Assembly: GCF_006716765.1 (NCBI RefSeq) | Contig: NZ_VFPO01000001.1 | Location: forward strand, 4,216,001-4,280,000 | Reading direction: 5' to 3' | Length of the DNA stretch: 64,000 bases | Source of the DNA: Actinomadura hallensis | GTDB taxonomy: Bacteria > Actinomycetota > Actinomycetes > Streptosporangiales > Streptosporangiaceae | In this document: positions 27,552 through 36,244 of the stretch, one piece after another | Numbering within the stretch: the stretch's first letter is position 1 | Layout of the letters: every line of letters begins with the position of its first letter | Program-made: the position numbers and the translations under genes | The notes under the pieces: generated by a model | The model's database searches: none | Told to the model about the DNA's origin: nothing | The model's input: the letters and a program-made list of their open reading frames with translations, nothing else

Positions 27552-29504
27552 ATGGACACGTCGGTTGCTGATCCACTCGTCGGGCAGGTGCTCGACGGGC
27601 GCTACCGCATCGAGTCCCGCATCGCCCGCGGCGGCATGGCGACCGTCTACCTCGCGCGCGACATGCGGCTCGACCGCGTCGTGGCGATCAAGGTGATGCA
27701 CGCCGGGCTCGCCTCCGACGAGGACTTCGTCGCCCGCTTCATCGGCGAGGCCAAGGCCGCGGCGGCGCTGTCCCACCCGAACGTCGTCGCCGTCTACGAC
27801 CAGCGCACCGACGGCGAGCACGTCTTCCTCGTCATGGAGTACGTCGCGGGCCGGACGCTGCGCGACGCGCTGAACGCGCTCGGCAGGCTCGGCCCCCGCG
27901 CCGCGCTGGAGATCATGATGCCGGTGCTGGCCGCGCTCGGCGCCGCCCACCGGGCCGGCCTCGTGCACCGCGACGTCAAGCCCGAGAACGTGCTGATCAC
28001 CGAGGACGGCCAGGTCAAGGTCGCCGACTTCGGCCTCGCCCGGGCCGAGACCGCGAGCAAGATGACCAAGACCGGCGTGATCATCGGCACGGTCGGCTAC
28101 CTGTCGCCCGAGCAGGTGCTGTCCGGCACCGCCGACGCCCGCTCGGACGTGTACGCCGCGGGCGTCATGCTGTACGAGCTGATCACCGGGGAGCTGCCGC
28201 ACCGGGGCGACACCCCGCTCGCCGTCGCCTACAAGCACGTGAACGAGACCGTGCCGCCCCCGTCCGGCGTCGTCCCCGGGGTGCCGCCGCAGGTGGACGC
28301 CCTGGTCGCCGACGCGACCGCCCACGACCCCGCGCGCCGCCCGGTCGACGCCAACCAGTTCCACGCCGAGGTCGCCGAGGTGTTCGGCGGCCTGCCCCGC
28401 GACTTCGACCGGCGGATCGAGGAGGCGTCCCGCAACGCCACCAGCGTGCTGGAGGCCCCGCCCGGCGCGTTCGAGGCCCCGCCCGGCGACGGGCGCACCG
28501 CCGTCCTGGACGCGGACACCCTGCACGGCGGCCACCCGCCCGCCGGGCACCCGCCGCGCTCCAGGGCGGACCGGGCCATCGGCGCGCTGACCGGCCGCTA
28601 CGCCCTCATCGCCATCGGGGCGATCGCGGCGCTCATCCTCGGCTGGGCCGTGTGGTACCAGACGTCCGGGCAGTACGAGCACGTCCCCTCGTCGATCATC
28701 GGGATGAGGGTCGACGACGCCCGCGGCCAGCTCGAGGCCGCCGGCCTGGACGTGCGGATCGCCGACCCCGTCTACGACGACCGCATCCGCAAGGGCAACG
28801 TCGTCAAGTCCGACCCGCCCGCGGGCGCCCGCGTCGCCCAGGGCGAGCCGGTCACGCTGACCCCCTCCAAGGGCCTCACGCCGCGCGAGGTGCCGGACGT
28901 GAAGGGCAAGACCCTGCCCGAGGCCCAGCAGACCCTGGAGGACGACGGCTTCAAGGTCGGCGACACGAAGAAGACGCCGTCCCAGACCGTCGCCAAGGAC
29001 AGGGTCATCGGCACCGACCCGGAGGCCGGGCAGAAGCAGTCCCCCGACGAGCCGGTCACCGTCATCGTCTCCACCGGCATGGCCATGCCGGACCTCATCG
29101 GCGAGAACGGCGACGCCGCCGCCAACCGGCTGCGTTCGATGGGCCTCAAGGTCACGGTGCGCAAGAAGAAGGTGGACGGCAAGGAGCCGAACTCGGTGAT
29201 CGAGCAGGCCCCGGCCGGGGGCACCGGCGTCTCCCGCGGGGACGAGGTCACGATCGTCGTCAACAAGCGCGACTGCCTCGTCGACGCGGGCCCGATCCAG
29301 ATCGGCTGCGACGACGGCAGCGAGACGAACGTCCCGGTCCCGAACGTCGTCGGACGCACCGTCCGCGACGCCGAGCGGGCCCTGCGGGAGTCCGGCTTCG
29401 AGGTCAACGTGACGGGCTTCGGCGGCAATATCGTCCGGTTCCAGTCGCCCGGCGGCGGGGACGCCCCGCGCGGCTCCACCGTCACGATCGTCCGGGGCCC
29501 GTGA
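27552..29504 (+). CDS. transmembrane Ser/Thr protein kinase with four PASTA repeats (PknL-like)
   Basis: Sensor kinase of 650 residues. The cytoplasmic kinase domain (about 18-285) has the GGMATVYLA loop, ATP-binding Lys47, catalytic Asp141 in HRDVKPEN and DFG at Asp159, so it is active in appearance. After a disordered linker come one transmembrane helix (ALIAIGAIAALILGWAVWY) and four extracellular PASTA repeats that bind muropeptides or lipid II. TAAACT ends 7 nt before the ATG, so the transcript is probably leaderless. Context (GGPP synthase, Rv2175c-like and DAHP synthase genes nearby) points to PknL. Mycobacterium tuberculosis PknL lacks PASTA repeats. Confidence 0.93.
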   Translation: MDTSVADPLVGQVLDGRYRIESRIARGGMATVYLARDMRLDRVVAIKVMHAGLASDEDFVARFIGEAKAAAALSHPNVVAVYDQRTDGEHVFLVMEYVAGRTLRDALNALGRLGPRAALEIMMPVLAALGAAHRAGLVHRDVKPENVLITEDGQVKVADFGLARAETASKMTKTGVIIGTVGYLSPEQVLSGTADARSDVYAAGVMLYELITGELPHRGDTPLAVAYKHVNETVPPPSGVVPGVPPQVDALVADATAHDPARRPVDANQFHAEVAEVFGGLPRDFDRRIEEASRNATSVLEAPPGAFEAPPGDGRTAVLDADTLHGGHPPAGHPPRSRADRAIGALTGRYALIAIGAIAALILGWAVWYQTSGQYEHVPSSIIGMRVDDARGQLEAAGLDVRIADPVYDDRIRKGNVVKSDPPAGARVAQGEPVTLTPSKGLTPREVPDVKGKTLPEAQQTLEDDGFKVGDTKKTPSQTVAKDRVIGTDPEAGQKQSPDEPVTVIVSTGMAMPDLIGENGDAAANRLRSMGLKVTVRKKKVDGKEPNSVIEQAPAGGTGVSRGDEVTIVVNKRDCLVDAGPIQIGCDDGSETNVPVPNVVGRTVRDAERALRESGFEVNVTGFGGNIVRFQSPGGGDAPRGSTVTIVRGP

Positions 29505-29550
29505 CCCGGTCGTCCGAGGTCCGTGACCCGGTCGTCCAGGGTCCGTGACC
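29497..29550. repeat. three direct copies of CCGTGACC(CGGTCGTCC)
   Basis: CCGTGACC begins at 29497, 29521 and 29543; the first two copies extend for 17 identical bases. The array starts in the last codons of the kinase gene and runs to 25 bp before endonuclease IV. Confidence 0.75.
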
Positions 29551-29578
29551 AGGGCGGACCGGATAGGCTGAACCGGCC

Positions 29579-30457
29579 ATGACCTCGTCCAACAGCCCCA
29601 TCCCCGCCTGCCCCGTCGGCGCGCACGTTCCCGTGGCCGGCGGCCTCGCCACGGGCGGCCTGAAGTACGCCGACAAGATCGGCGCGGAGGCCGTCCAGGT
29701 GTTCGTGTCCAATCCGCGCGGCTGGGCGCTGCCCGAGGGGCGGCCCGCCGAGGACGCGAAGCTGCGCGCCCGCACCGACGTCCCCGTCTACATCCACACC
29801 CCGTACCTGGTGAACTTCGGGTCGCCCAGCGCGGAGACCCTGGCCAAGTCGGTCGCGACCGTCCGCCACTCCCTCGTGCGGGGGCGGGCCATCGGCGCCC
29901 GCGGCGTCGTCGTCCACACCGGCTCCGCCGTCAGCCAGACCTATGACGCGGCGATGGCGCAGGTCCGCGAGCACGTCCTGCCCCTCCTCGAGGAGATCCC
30001 CGAGGACGGCCCCGACCTCCTCCTCGAACCCATGGCCGGCCAGAACAACATGCTCTGCGCCAGGGTCGAGGACCTCGGCCCGTTCTTCGAGCGGCTCGAA
30101 CACCACCCGAAGCTCGGCGTCTGCTTCGACACCTGCCACGCGTTCGCGGCGGGCCACGACCTCGCGGCCCCCGGCGGGGTCAAGGACACCCTCGACGCCC
30201 TGGTCGCCACGGTCGGCGAGGGGCGGCTCAAGCTCGTCCACGCCAACGACTCCAAGGACCCGTGCGGCTCCGGCCGGGACCGCCACGAGAACATCGGCGC
30301 GGGCACGATCGGCGAACGGCCGTTCGCCGACCTCTTCCGGCACCCCGCCGTGGCCGGCGTCCCCTTCATCATCGAGACGCCCGGGCGCGCCCCGGAGCCG
30401 CACGCGAAGGACGTCGAGACCCTGAAGCGCCTCCGCGACGCCGCACCGCCCTCGTGA
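29579..30457 (+). CDS. nfo: deoxyribonuclease IV (AP endonuclease)
   Basis: Zinc-dependent AP endonuclease for base-excision repair, 292 residues. The family ligand positions are present: HTG (VVVHTGSA), LEP (LLLEPMAGQN), FDTCHAFAAGHD, VHANDS, RDRHENIG and FIIETPG. A near-leaderless promoter (TAGGCT, 9 nt before the ATG) is visible. It directly follows the PASTA kinase gene, possibly by chance. Confidence 0.94.
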   Translation: MTSSNSPIPACPVGAHVPVAGGLATGGLKYADKIGAEAVQVFVSNPRGWALPEGRPAEDAKLRARTDVPVYIHTPYLVNFGSPSAETLAKSVATVRHSLVRGRAIGARGVVVHTGSAVSQTYDAAMAQVREHVLPLLEEIPEDGPDLLLEPMAGQNNMLCARVEDLGPFFERLEHHPKLGVCFDTCHAFAAGHDLAAPGGVKDTLDALVATVGEGRLKLVHANDSKDPCGSGRDRHENIGAGTIGERPFADLFRHPAVAGVPFIIETPGRAPEPHAKDVETLKRLRDAAPPS

Positions 30458-30558
30458 CGCCCCGCTCCTCGCCCGGTCCCGCCCACGGGACCAGGTAAGG
30501 CTGCGGACGGACGGGGCCGGGCCCGCCGCCTCTCCGTGCACCCGCGTACGAAAAAGGA

Positions 30559-30604
30559 CTCGGGCGCCGCTGAACAACCCCCCGACTGTTCAGCGGCGCC
30601 CGAG
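30559..30604 (-). terminator. strong Rho-independent terminator for the minus strand
   Basis: An 18-bp perfect inverted repeat (30559-30576 with 30587-30604; arm CTCGGGCGCCGCTGAACA) around a 10-nt loop. The A-run at 30551-30555 gives UUUUU after the stem on the minus strand. It would end transcripts coming from the decayed symporter/LytTR/histidine kinase direction, and might also act on nfo. Confidence 0.85.
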
Positions 30605-31019
30605 CCACGGGCCACCGGATCCCACCCCCCCGGTACGGGATCCGACGGCGCTGATCCGGCGTTCGACTGGCGTGCGCCGGATCTCCGGGTGTGCTTGTGC
30701 GGGAGGTTCGCGCCGTACCGGCCGCCCGCCCTCCCCGGCGGTGTGGCGTGTGGTGCCACTGAGAACACTAGGGGTGTGATGCCACGGATCGGCACCCGCG
30801 AAACGCGACTCTCGGTGAACGGTACGTAGTCGAAGATGTACGTAGCGTGTTCGCGCGGTGAGCGGTCGGTTCCCCGGGACGAGCGGCGGTTGGGAACGGT
30901 CCACGGCACGCGATGAGCGGTCGTCGGAGATTTACGCGCTCGCGAACCCCGGTTCCGGTCAGGGCGACCCGGAGGCGGGGACGCTCGTTCCGGCGGAAGG
31001 GGGCGGCGCGGCGGGGCTC
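30605..31019. other. gene-free stretch with direct repeats
   Basis: No credible gene. GTGTG(G/A)TGCCAC occurs at 30748 and 30774 (26-bp spacing), and GTACGTAG occurs at 30823 and 30840. These may be regulator sites or debris of the decayed symporter region. Confidence 0.4.
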
Positions 31020-31550
31020 TCCGGGGGAGGTGCATGCTCGCCAGCGCCCGGCCGGCGTGGCGGGGGACGCGGTGGCGGGTCAGCAGCGACACCCCGGCCA
31101 TGACCGCGAAGACGGCGGGCGCCGCGATCAGGGTGGGCTGGGTCAGGACCGCCCCGGCGCCGCCCGTCCCGGGGCCCGTGGACAGGCCGGCCGCGGCGAC
31201 GGGCAGTCCCGCGCCGGTGAGGAGCCCCGCGGCGGCGCCCGCCGCGGTCAGCCCGCGCCACCAGATGGCGAGGACCAGCAGCGGGCACAGCGAGCACGCC
31301 GACACGCTCAGCGCCATCGTGACGAGGGCGGCCGCGTGCTCCGCCCCGATGTCGGGCAGGACCGCCGGCGGCACGGCCAGCGCCGCCACGACCCCGCACC
31401 GGAACGCGGCCGTGCAGCGCCGGCGCACGCACCGGGAGAGCGTCCCGGCGAGGGACACCACGATCCCGCAGGAGGTGGAGATGAACGCGGGCCGAAGGGG
31501 GTCGCCCAGGAGTGGCCGTCCTTGACGGGGAGCCCCTCGGCGTGCGGCAC
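31020..31550 (-). pseudogene. remnant of a sodium/solute symporter (SSS family), C-terminal part
   Basis: One minus-strand frame reads like the last third of an acetate-type SSS symporter: LLGDPLRPAFISTSCGIVVSL, SVSACSLCPLLVLAIWWRGLTAAGAAAGL and LLTRHRVPRHAGRALASMHLP. It lacks any N-terminal transmembrane region; upstream sequence is a 15-bp repeat and Pro/Arg-rich nonsense, and the frame has no natural stop after HLP. Intact symporters commonly sit beside LytS/LytTR pairs in actinomycetes, as here. The bounds are approximate. Deletion at the repeat is the likely cause. Confidence 0.6.
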
Positions 31551-31586
31551 CGCCGCGCCGGCCGGTACCGCGTCCACCCGGCATGG

Positions 31587-31675
31587 CCCGCCCGTATCGG
31601 CCCCGCTTGTATCGCTGCTCGTATGGGGCCTGCTCGTATGGGGCCTGCTCGTATCGGGCGTGCTCGTAAGGGGCG
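31587..31675. repeat. 15-bp tandem repeat at the broken 5' end of the symporter
   Basis: CTGCTCGTATGGGGC-type units recur at about 31615, 31630, 31645 and 31660 with weaker copies before. On the minus strand they read as repeated AGPIR. Confidence 0.8.
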
Positions 31676-31725
31676 GGGTCGCGCCGGGCGGGGGCGGGGC
31701 GGGCGGAGTGAACGCGGCGGGGCGT

Positions 31726-32520
31726 TCACCGGTCATCGGCACGGTCCTCCGCGGGGGTCGCGCCGGGACCGTCCGGCCGGTGGAACCTGCGGACGAGCCG
31801 GTCCCGGACCTCGCGGGTGTGGCGGCGGCTGACCTGCAGCAGCTCGTCCCCGACCTGGACGGCCGCGCGGCCGCCGTCGAAGCGCAGCTCGGTGACGTGC
31901 GCGGCCGCGACGAGCGTGCTGCGGTGGATGCGGATGAACCCCGCCGCCTCCCAGCGCTTGGTCAGCGCCGACAGCGGCATGCGGACGAGGTAGCCGCCGT
32001 CGGCGGTGTGCAGCCGCACGTAGTCGCCCTGCGCCTCGACGTGGGTGACGGACTTGCGGGACACGAGCCGGGTGCGGCCGCCGAGCTCGACGGGGATCAG
32101 CTCGTCCTCGGGGTCGGCGTCCGCGGCGGGCGGCTCGGCCCGCCCGGCGGCCACGGCGACCCGGCGGACCGACTCGGCGAGCCGCTCGGGCCGGACCGGC
32201 TTGAGCAGGTAGTCGAGCGCGCCGAGCTCGTAGGCGATGACGGCGCAGTCGTCGTGCGCGGTGACGAACACGACGGGCGGGGGCGCGGCGAACCCGGTCA
32301 GCAGGCGGGTGAAGTCGAGCCCGTCGAGGCCGGGCATCCGGATGTCCAGAAACACGGCGTCGAGGCGCTCGCCCTCGACGAGCATCCGGCTCAGGTCGCG
32401 CAGCGCGGACGAGGCGTCGCCCGCGCAGCTGACCCGGCCGATCCGCGGATCCCTGCGGAGCAGGTAGGTCAGCTCCTCCAGGGCGGGGCGTTCATCGTCG
32501 ACGGCCAGGACGTGGAGCAT
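31726..32520 (-). CDS. LytTR-family response regulator
   Basis: The 264-residue protein has a receiver domain (residues 1-120) with acidic pocket DDE, phospho-acceptor in AVFLDIRMPG, the Thr in VFVTAHDD and Lys in LLKPV, then a LytTR DNA-binding domain (about 145-240, HVEAQGDYVRLHTADGGYLVR). It is paired with the LytS-type kinase 75 bp upstream. Such pairs often respond to organic acids such as pyruvate and control an adjacent transporter; here that transporter is a pseudogene. Confidence 0.93.
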   Translation of the reverse strand: MLHVLAVDDERPALEELTYLLRRDPRIGRVSCAGDASSALRDLSRMLVEGERLDAVFLDIRMPGLDGLDFTRLLTGFAAPPPVVFVTAHDDCAVIAYELGALDYLLKPVRPERLAESVRRVAVAAGRAEPPAADADPEDELIPVELGGRTRLVSRKSVTHVEAQGDYVRLHTADGGYLVRMPLSALTKRWEAAGFIRIHRSTLVAAAHVTELRFDGGRAAVQVGDELLQVSRRHTREVRDRLVRRFHRPDGPGATPAEDRADDR

Positions 32521-32595
32521 GAGGCGACTTTGCCGCGATTACCGTCTGTCCGCAATCGATTCCACAAAGTGAGTGGCGTGTCGTGCGGACATCGG

Positions 32596-33969
32596 TCAGT
32601 CCGAGAACAGTCCCGGACGGCATTTCGGCACGCGCAGATTGACCTTCGTGCCGGCGCCGAGCGCGGTCTCGACGGTCAGGCCGTACTCCTCCCCGTAGAA
32701 CTGCCGCATCCGCTCGTCGACGTTGGCCAGGCCGATGCCCGTCCCCGCCCCGCCCGGCCGCCGCGGGGCCGCGACGCTCCCCCAGCCGGTCGGGCCGGGC
32801 CTTCCCAGCGGCGCGGAGAGGATCTCCTCCAGGCGCTCGGGGTCCATGCCGACGCCGTCGTCCTCGACGCTGATGGCGGCCTCGGCGCCCGAGTCGCGCG
32901 CGGTGATCGAGATGTGGCACGCCCTCCCCGCCCCGGCCATGCCGTGCCGGACGGCGTTCTCGACGAGCGGCTGCAGCGCGAGGAACGGCACCGCGACCGG
33001 CAGGACCTCGGGCGCGACGTCCACCCGGCATTGCAGCCGGTCGCCGAACCGGGCCCGCTCCAGCAGCAGGTAGCGGTCGATGGAGCGCAGCTCGTCGGCG
33101 AGCGTGGTGAAGTCGCGGGGGTTGCGCAGGGAGTAGCGGGCGAAGTCGGCGAAGTCGAGCAGCAGCTCGCGGGCGCGCTGGGGATCGGTGCGGACGAACG
33201 AGGCGATGGTGGTCAGCGAGTTGTACACGAAGTGGGGCGAGATCTGGGCGCGCAGCGCCCGCATCTCGGCCTCGGCGAGACGGGTGCGCACGGCGTCGAG
33301 CCCGGCCAGCTCCAGCTGCCCGGCGAGGAGGCGGGCGGCGTTCCCGGCCGCCCGGACCCGCGCCGCCGACGGGTGCGGCCAGTAGGCGGTCAGCGCGCCC
33401 GCGGCCCGCCCCTCCACGGTGAGCGGCGCGACCATCACCGCCTTGACGGTGCACTCCGGGTCCGTGCAGCCGATCGACTCGGGCGCGATGACCTCGGGCC
33501 GGCCGGAGGCGAGCACGGGCAGGGCGTGCGCGACGGCGTCCCCCGCGTGGGCCCGGCGCCCGGCGCCGTCCCACGCGAGCAGCCGCGGCCGCTCCCGGAC
33601 CCGTCCGGCGCCGCCCTCCGGCCCGCCGCGGCAGGCGCTCCGCAGGGGGCCGTCCCGGCCGCAGTCCCCGTGGCCGTCGCCGCCGTCCGGCGGGAGGACC
33701 CCGACGATCGCGACGGCCTCGGCGCCCAGCAGCGCCCTGATCCGCCGGGCGGCCGTGCGCGCCCCCTCCTCGGTCAGCCCCCCGCGCAGCGGCTCGGACG
33801 CGCGCGCGGCCGCGTCCAGGGCCGCGAACGCCGCCTTCTCGGCGGGGCCGGCGGGCGCGCGGCGGGCGAGGCGAAGCCGGTGCCTCCCCCGGGCTCCGGC
33901 GGCGACGGCGGCGGTGACGGCGAGGACGAGGAGGCATGCCACCGCTCCGGCGACGGACGGTAGGATCAT
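32596..33969 (-). CDS. LytS-type sensor histidine kinase
   Basis: A 457-residue kinase with one N-terminal transmembrane helix, a GAF-like central domain (about 60-225, with the cysteine-containing CTDPECTVK), the phospho-acceptor motif ALRAQISPHFVYNSLTTIASFVR and the ATPase domain (LVENAVRHG, EDDGVGMDP, GTGIGLANV). It phosphorylates the downstream LytTR regulator. The ATG at 33969 has TACCGT ending 8 nt before it. Confidence 0.92.
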   Translation of the reverse strand: MILPSVAGAVACLLVLAVTAAVAAGARGRHRLRLARRAPAGPAEKAAFAALDAAARASEPLRGGLTEEGARTAARRIRALLGAEAVAIVGVLPPDGGDGHGDCGRDGPLRSACRGGPEGGAGRVRERPRLLAWDGAGRRAHAGDAVAHALPVLASGRPEVIAPESIGCTDPECTVKAVMVAPLTVEGRAAGALTAYWPHPSAARVRAAGNAARLLAGQLELAGLDAVRTRLAEAEMRALRAQISPHFVYNSLTTIASFVRTDPQRARELLLDFADFARYSLRNPRDFTTLADELRSIDRYLLLERARFGDRLQCRVDVAPEVLPVAVPFLALQPLVENAVRHGMAGAGRACHISITARDSGAEAAISVEDDGVGMDPERLEEILSAPLGRPGPTGWGSVAAPRRPGGAGTGIGLANVDERMRQFYGEEYGLTVETALGAGTKVNLRVPKCRPGLFSD

Positions 33970-34081
33970 GACGACTTACGGTAACGGCTGTCGTCGCCGC
34001 AGGTCCCCGGGTTGCCCATTTACGGGCGCGGGGACCCCGGATCCGCCGCGGGCGGCGCGCCCCGCGCGCCGCGCCCACGCC

Positions 34082-34705
34082 TCACAGCGGCGGGGCCTCG
34101 CCCTCTTCCTCCTGGTAGGAGTACCTCTGCTCCCGCCACGGGTCGGCGACGTTGTGGTAGCCGCGCTCCTCCCAGAAGCCGCGGCGGTCCTCCACCATGT
34201 ACTCCACGCCGCGCACCCACTTGACGCTCTTCCACGCGTACAGGTGCGGGACCACGATGCGCAGGGGGAAGCCGTGGTCGGGGGTGAGCCGCTCCCCGTT
34301 GCGGTGGGTGGCGAACATCGTCGTCTCGGCGAGGAAATCGCTCATCCGGATGTTGGCGCTATAGCCGTACTCCGCCCAGATCATCACGTGCGAGACGTCC
34401 GGGGCGGGCGGGGCGAGCTCCGCGATGACGGAGCCGGGCACGCCCTCCCACTCGTTGTCCGGGACGGTGAACTTGGTGACGCAGTGGAAGTCGGCGACCG
34501 CGCGGCTCCTCGGCAGGGCCTCGAACTCGTCCCAGGTCCAGCGGTGCTGCTCCCCCGACGCGGTCGCGCCGAAGACGCGGAAGTCCCAGTCCTTGGGACG
34601 GAACTTCGGCACGGGACCGTAGTGGAGGACCGGCCAGCCCCGGGGGACGTACTGACCGGGCGGCAGATCGCGAGGCGGCGGCACGGGCCGTTCGGGGTGG
34701 GACAT
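34082..34705 (-). CDS. sulfite oxidase-like (molybdopterin-dependent) oxidoreductase
   Basis: A 207-residue cytoplasmic protein of the SUOX fold: YVPRGWPVLHYGPVPKF, then the Mo-coordinating Cys in ADFHCVTKFT and the later SANIRMSDFLAETT, DHGFPLRIVVPHLYAWKSVKWV. There is no Tat signal, unlike MsrP/YedY, and no haem-binding partner. ATG at 34705 is preferred: the preceding 21 codons in frame lack similarity and TATGGC ends 6 nt upstream. The physiological substrate is unknown. Confidence 0.88.
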   Translation of the reverse strand: MSHPERPVPPPRDLPPGQYVPRGWPVLHYGPVPKFRPKDWDFRVFGATASGEQHRWTWDEFEALPRSRAVADFHCVTKFTVPDNEWEGVPGSVIAELAPPAPDVSHVMIWAEYGYSANIRMSDFLAETTMFATHRNGERLTPDHGFPLRIVVPHLYAWKSVKWVRGVEYMVEDRRGFWEERGYHNVADPWREQRYSYQEEEGEAPPL

Positions 34706-34793
34706 GACGCCGCCATACTGCCATCCGGGGTGAGGTGAGCCATATTCGGGGTCGGGTGGGACCGGCACCGGGAAAGTGGGCTAATCTGTCCGT

Positions 34794-34862
34794 GTGCGCA
34801 ACGTCATCTATTTCTTTTGGTACGACCAGCCCGGGCGGCTGGTCTGCCGGACGCTGCGCTGA
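34794..34862 (+). CDS. 22-residue aromatic leader peptide of aroF
   Basis: GTG-started peptide MRNVIYFFWYDQPGRLVCRTLR. The central IYFFWY stretch contains Tyr, Phe, Phe, Trp and Tyr in a row, the classic sensor of aminoacyl-tRNA supply in attenuators. TAATCT (34782-34787) ends 6 nt before the GTG, so translation is probably leaderless and starts with transcription. It precedes DAHP synthase, the first enzyme of aromatic synthesis. Confidence 0.85.
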   Translation: MRNVIYFFWYDQPGRLVCRTLR

Positions 34863-34907
34863 CAGACCACCAAACGACAAGCCCCGGGCCGGTCGGTCCG
34901 GGGCTTT
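34824..34907 (+). promoter_or_regulatory. transcription attenuator for aroF (alternative hairpins and terminator)
   Basis: GACCAGC (34824-34830) can pair with GCTGGTC (34838-34844). The alternative GGTCTG (34841-34846) with CAGACC (34863-34868) shares bases with it. The terminator is AAGCCCCGG (34879-34887) with CCGGGGCTT (34898-34906), followed by a short T-run. Ribosome stalling at IYFFWY when aromatic tRNAs are scarce would change the pairing. Seen: the pairs. Inferred: the switching order. Confidence 0.75.
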
Positions 34908-34970
34908 CGCCGTTCTCAGGGGCTGGCCTCGGGTCACCGGATCCGGGCGTAACGGAGAGGCAGCACAGCA

Positions 34971-36017
34971 ATGGTCATCGTCATGGCCCCGGAGGCCAAC
35001 GAAGCGGACGTCGACGCCGTCGTCTCGATCGTCGAGACGGCGGGCGGGGACGCCTTCGTCAGCCGCGGCGTGGAGCGGACCATCGTCGGGCTCGTCGGTG
35101 ACGTGCAGCAGTTCGGCTCGCTGAACCTGCGGAGCCTGCGCGGCGTCAGCGACGTCATCCGCATCTCGGCGCCCTACAAGCTGGTGAGCCGGGAGAACCA
35201 CGCCGAGCGCTCCGTCGTCCGGGTCGGCGGTGTCCCGGTCGGCCCCGGCACCATGACCCTGATCGCCGGCCCCTGCGCGGTGGAGACCCCCGAGCAGACC
35301 CTCGGCGCCGCGCAGATGGCGCAGGCCGCCGGCGCGACGCTGCTGCGCGGCGGCGCGTTCAAGCCGCGCACCTCCCCGTACGCGTTCCAGGGCCTCGGCG
35401 AGGCGGGCCTGCGCATCCTCGCGGACGTGCGCGAGGAGACCGGCATGCCGATCGTCACCGAGGTGGTGGACGCCGGCGACGTCGACCTCGTGGCCTCCTA
35501 CGCCGACATGCTGCAGATCGGCACCCGCAACGCGCAGAACTTCTCCCTGCTGCAGGCCGCCGGCGAGTCCGGCAAGCCGGTCCTGCTCAAGCGCGGCATG
35601 AGCGGGACGATCGAGGAGTGGCTGATGGCCGCCGAGTACATCGCCCAGCGCGGCAACCTCGACATCGTGCTGTGCGAGCGCGGCATCCGCACGTTCGAGA
35701 AGGCCACCCGCAACACCCTCGACATCTCCGCGGTGCCGGTGGCGCAGCGGCTGTCGCACCTGCCGGTCATCGTGGACCCCTCGCACTCGGGCGGCAGCCG
35801 CGACCTGGTCCTGCCGCTGACCCGCGCCGCGATCGCGGTCGGCGCCGACGGCGTGATCATCGACGTGCACCCGCACCCGGAGACCGCGCTCTGCGACGGC
35901 CCGCAGGCGCTGGTGGACGGCGACCTGCGCGAGCTGGCCAAGCTCGTCCGCGACCTGCCGCCCCTCGTCGGCCGGTCCCTCACCCGGGCCGAGGACGCCG
36001 GCACCGTCCCCGCCTGA
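34971..36017 (+). CDS. aroF: 3-deoxy-7-phosphoheptulonate synthase (DAHP synthase, class I-beta type)
   Basis: Condenses PEP and erythrose 4-phosphate, opening the shikimate pathway. The 348-residue protein has an N-terminal ferredoxin-like regulatory domain (about 1-70) and a catalytic barrel with LIAGPCAVE, GGAFKPRTSPYAFQG, KRGMSG and VDPSHSGG. This matches the Thermotoga/Bacillus KDO8P-like class, not the class II enzyme found at the same place in Mycobacterium. Start ATG 34971 has GGAGAGG 10 nt upstream. It is regulated by the upstream leader peptide and terminator, and ends before a GC hairpin at 36161. Confidence 0.95.
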   Translation: MVIVMAPEANEADVDAVVSIVETAGGDAFVSRGVERTIVGLVGDVQQFGSLNLRSLRGVSDVIRISAPYKLVSRENHAERSVVRVGGVPVGPGTMTLIAGPCAVETPEQTLGAAQMAQAAGATLLRGGAFKPRTSPYAFQGLGEAGLRILADVREETGMPIVTEVVDAGDVDLVASYADMLQIGTRNAQNFSLLQAAGESGKPVLLKRGMSGTIEEWLMAAEYIAQRGNLDIVLCERGIRTFEKATRNTLDISAVPVAQRLSHLPVIVDPSHSGGSRDLVLPLTRAAIAVGADGVIIDVHPHPETALCDGPQALVDGDLRELAKLVRDLPPLVGRSLTRAEDAGTVPA

Positions 36018-36026
36018 GCGGGCGCC

Positions 36027-36074
36027 CGGCGGGTTTCCCGGCGGGTTTCCCAGCGGGTATCCCAGCGGGTATCG
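36027..36074. repeat. four tandem 12-bp repeats after aroF
   Basis: CGGCGGGTTTCC (36027, 36039) and CAGCGGGTATCC/G (36051, 36063) form an exact 12-bp period. Confidence 0.9.
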
Positions 36075-36160
36075 TCCCGGCCGTGGCGTACTGGACTTCC
36101 GACTGCGGGCCGCCGCGCTCCTGACGGGGCGCGGCGCCGCGCTCGCCATCGAGTGCCGAA

Positions 36161-36186
36161 CGCGGCCCGGCGCGTGCCGGGCCGCG
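36161..36186 (+). terminator. GC hairpin, probable aroF terminator
   Basis: GCGGCCCGGC (36162-36171) pairs with GCCGGGCCGC (36176-36185) around GCGT, followed by GCGTTCC, weak in T. Confidence 0.55.
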
Positions 36187-36244
36187 CGTTCCTGCGCCCC
36201 GAATCCGGATCCCCTCTCCCGATTCGAGCTCAGGAGCCCTTCTC

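Noticed and set aside
30748..30785. Direct repeats as a possible LytTR binding site
   Set aside because: Spacing (26 bp) and sequence do not match the paired 9-bp LytTR motif; kept only as an unexplained repeat.
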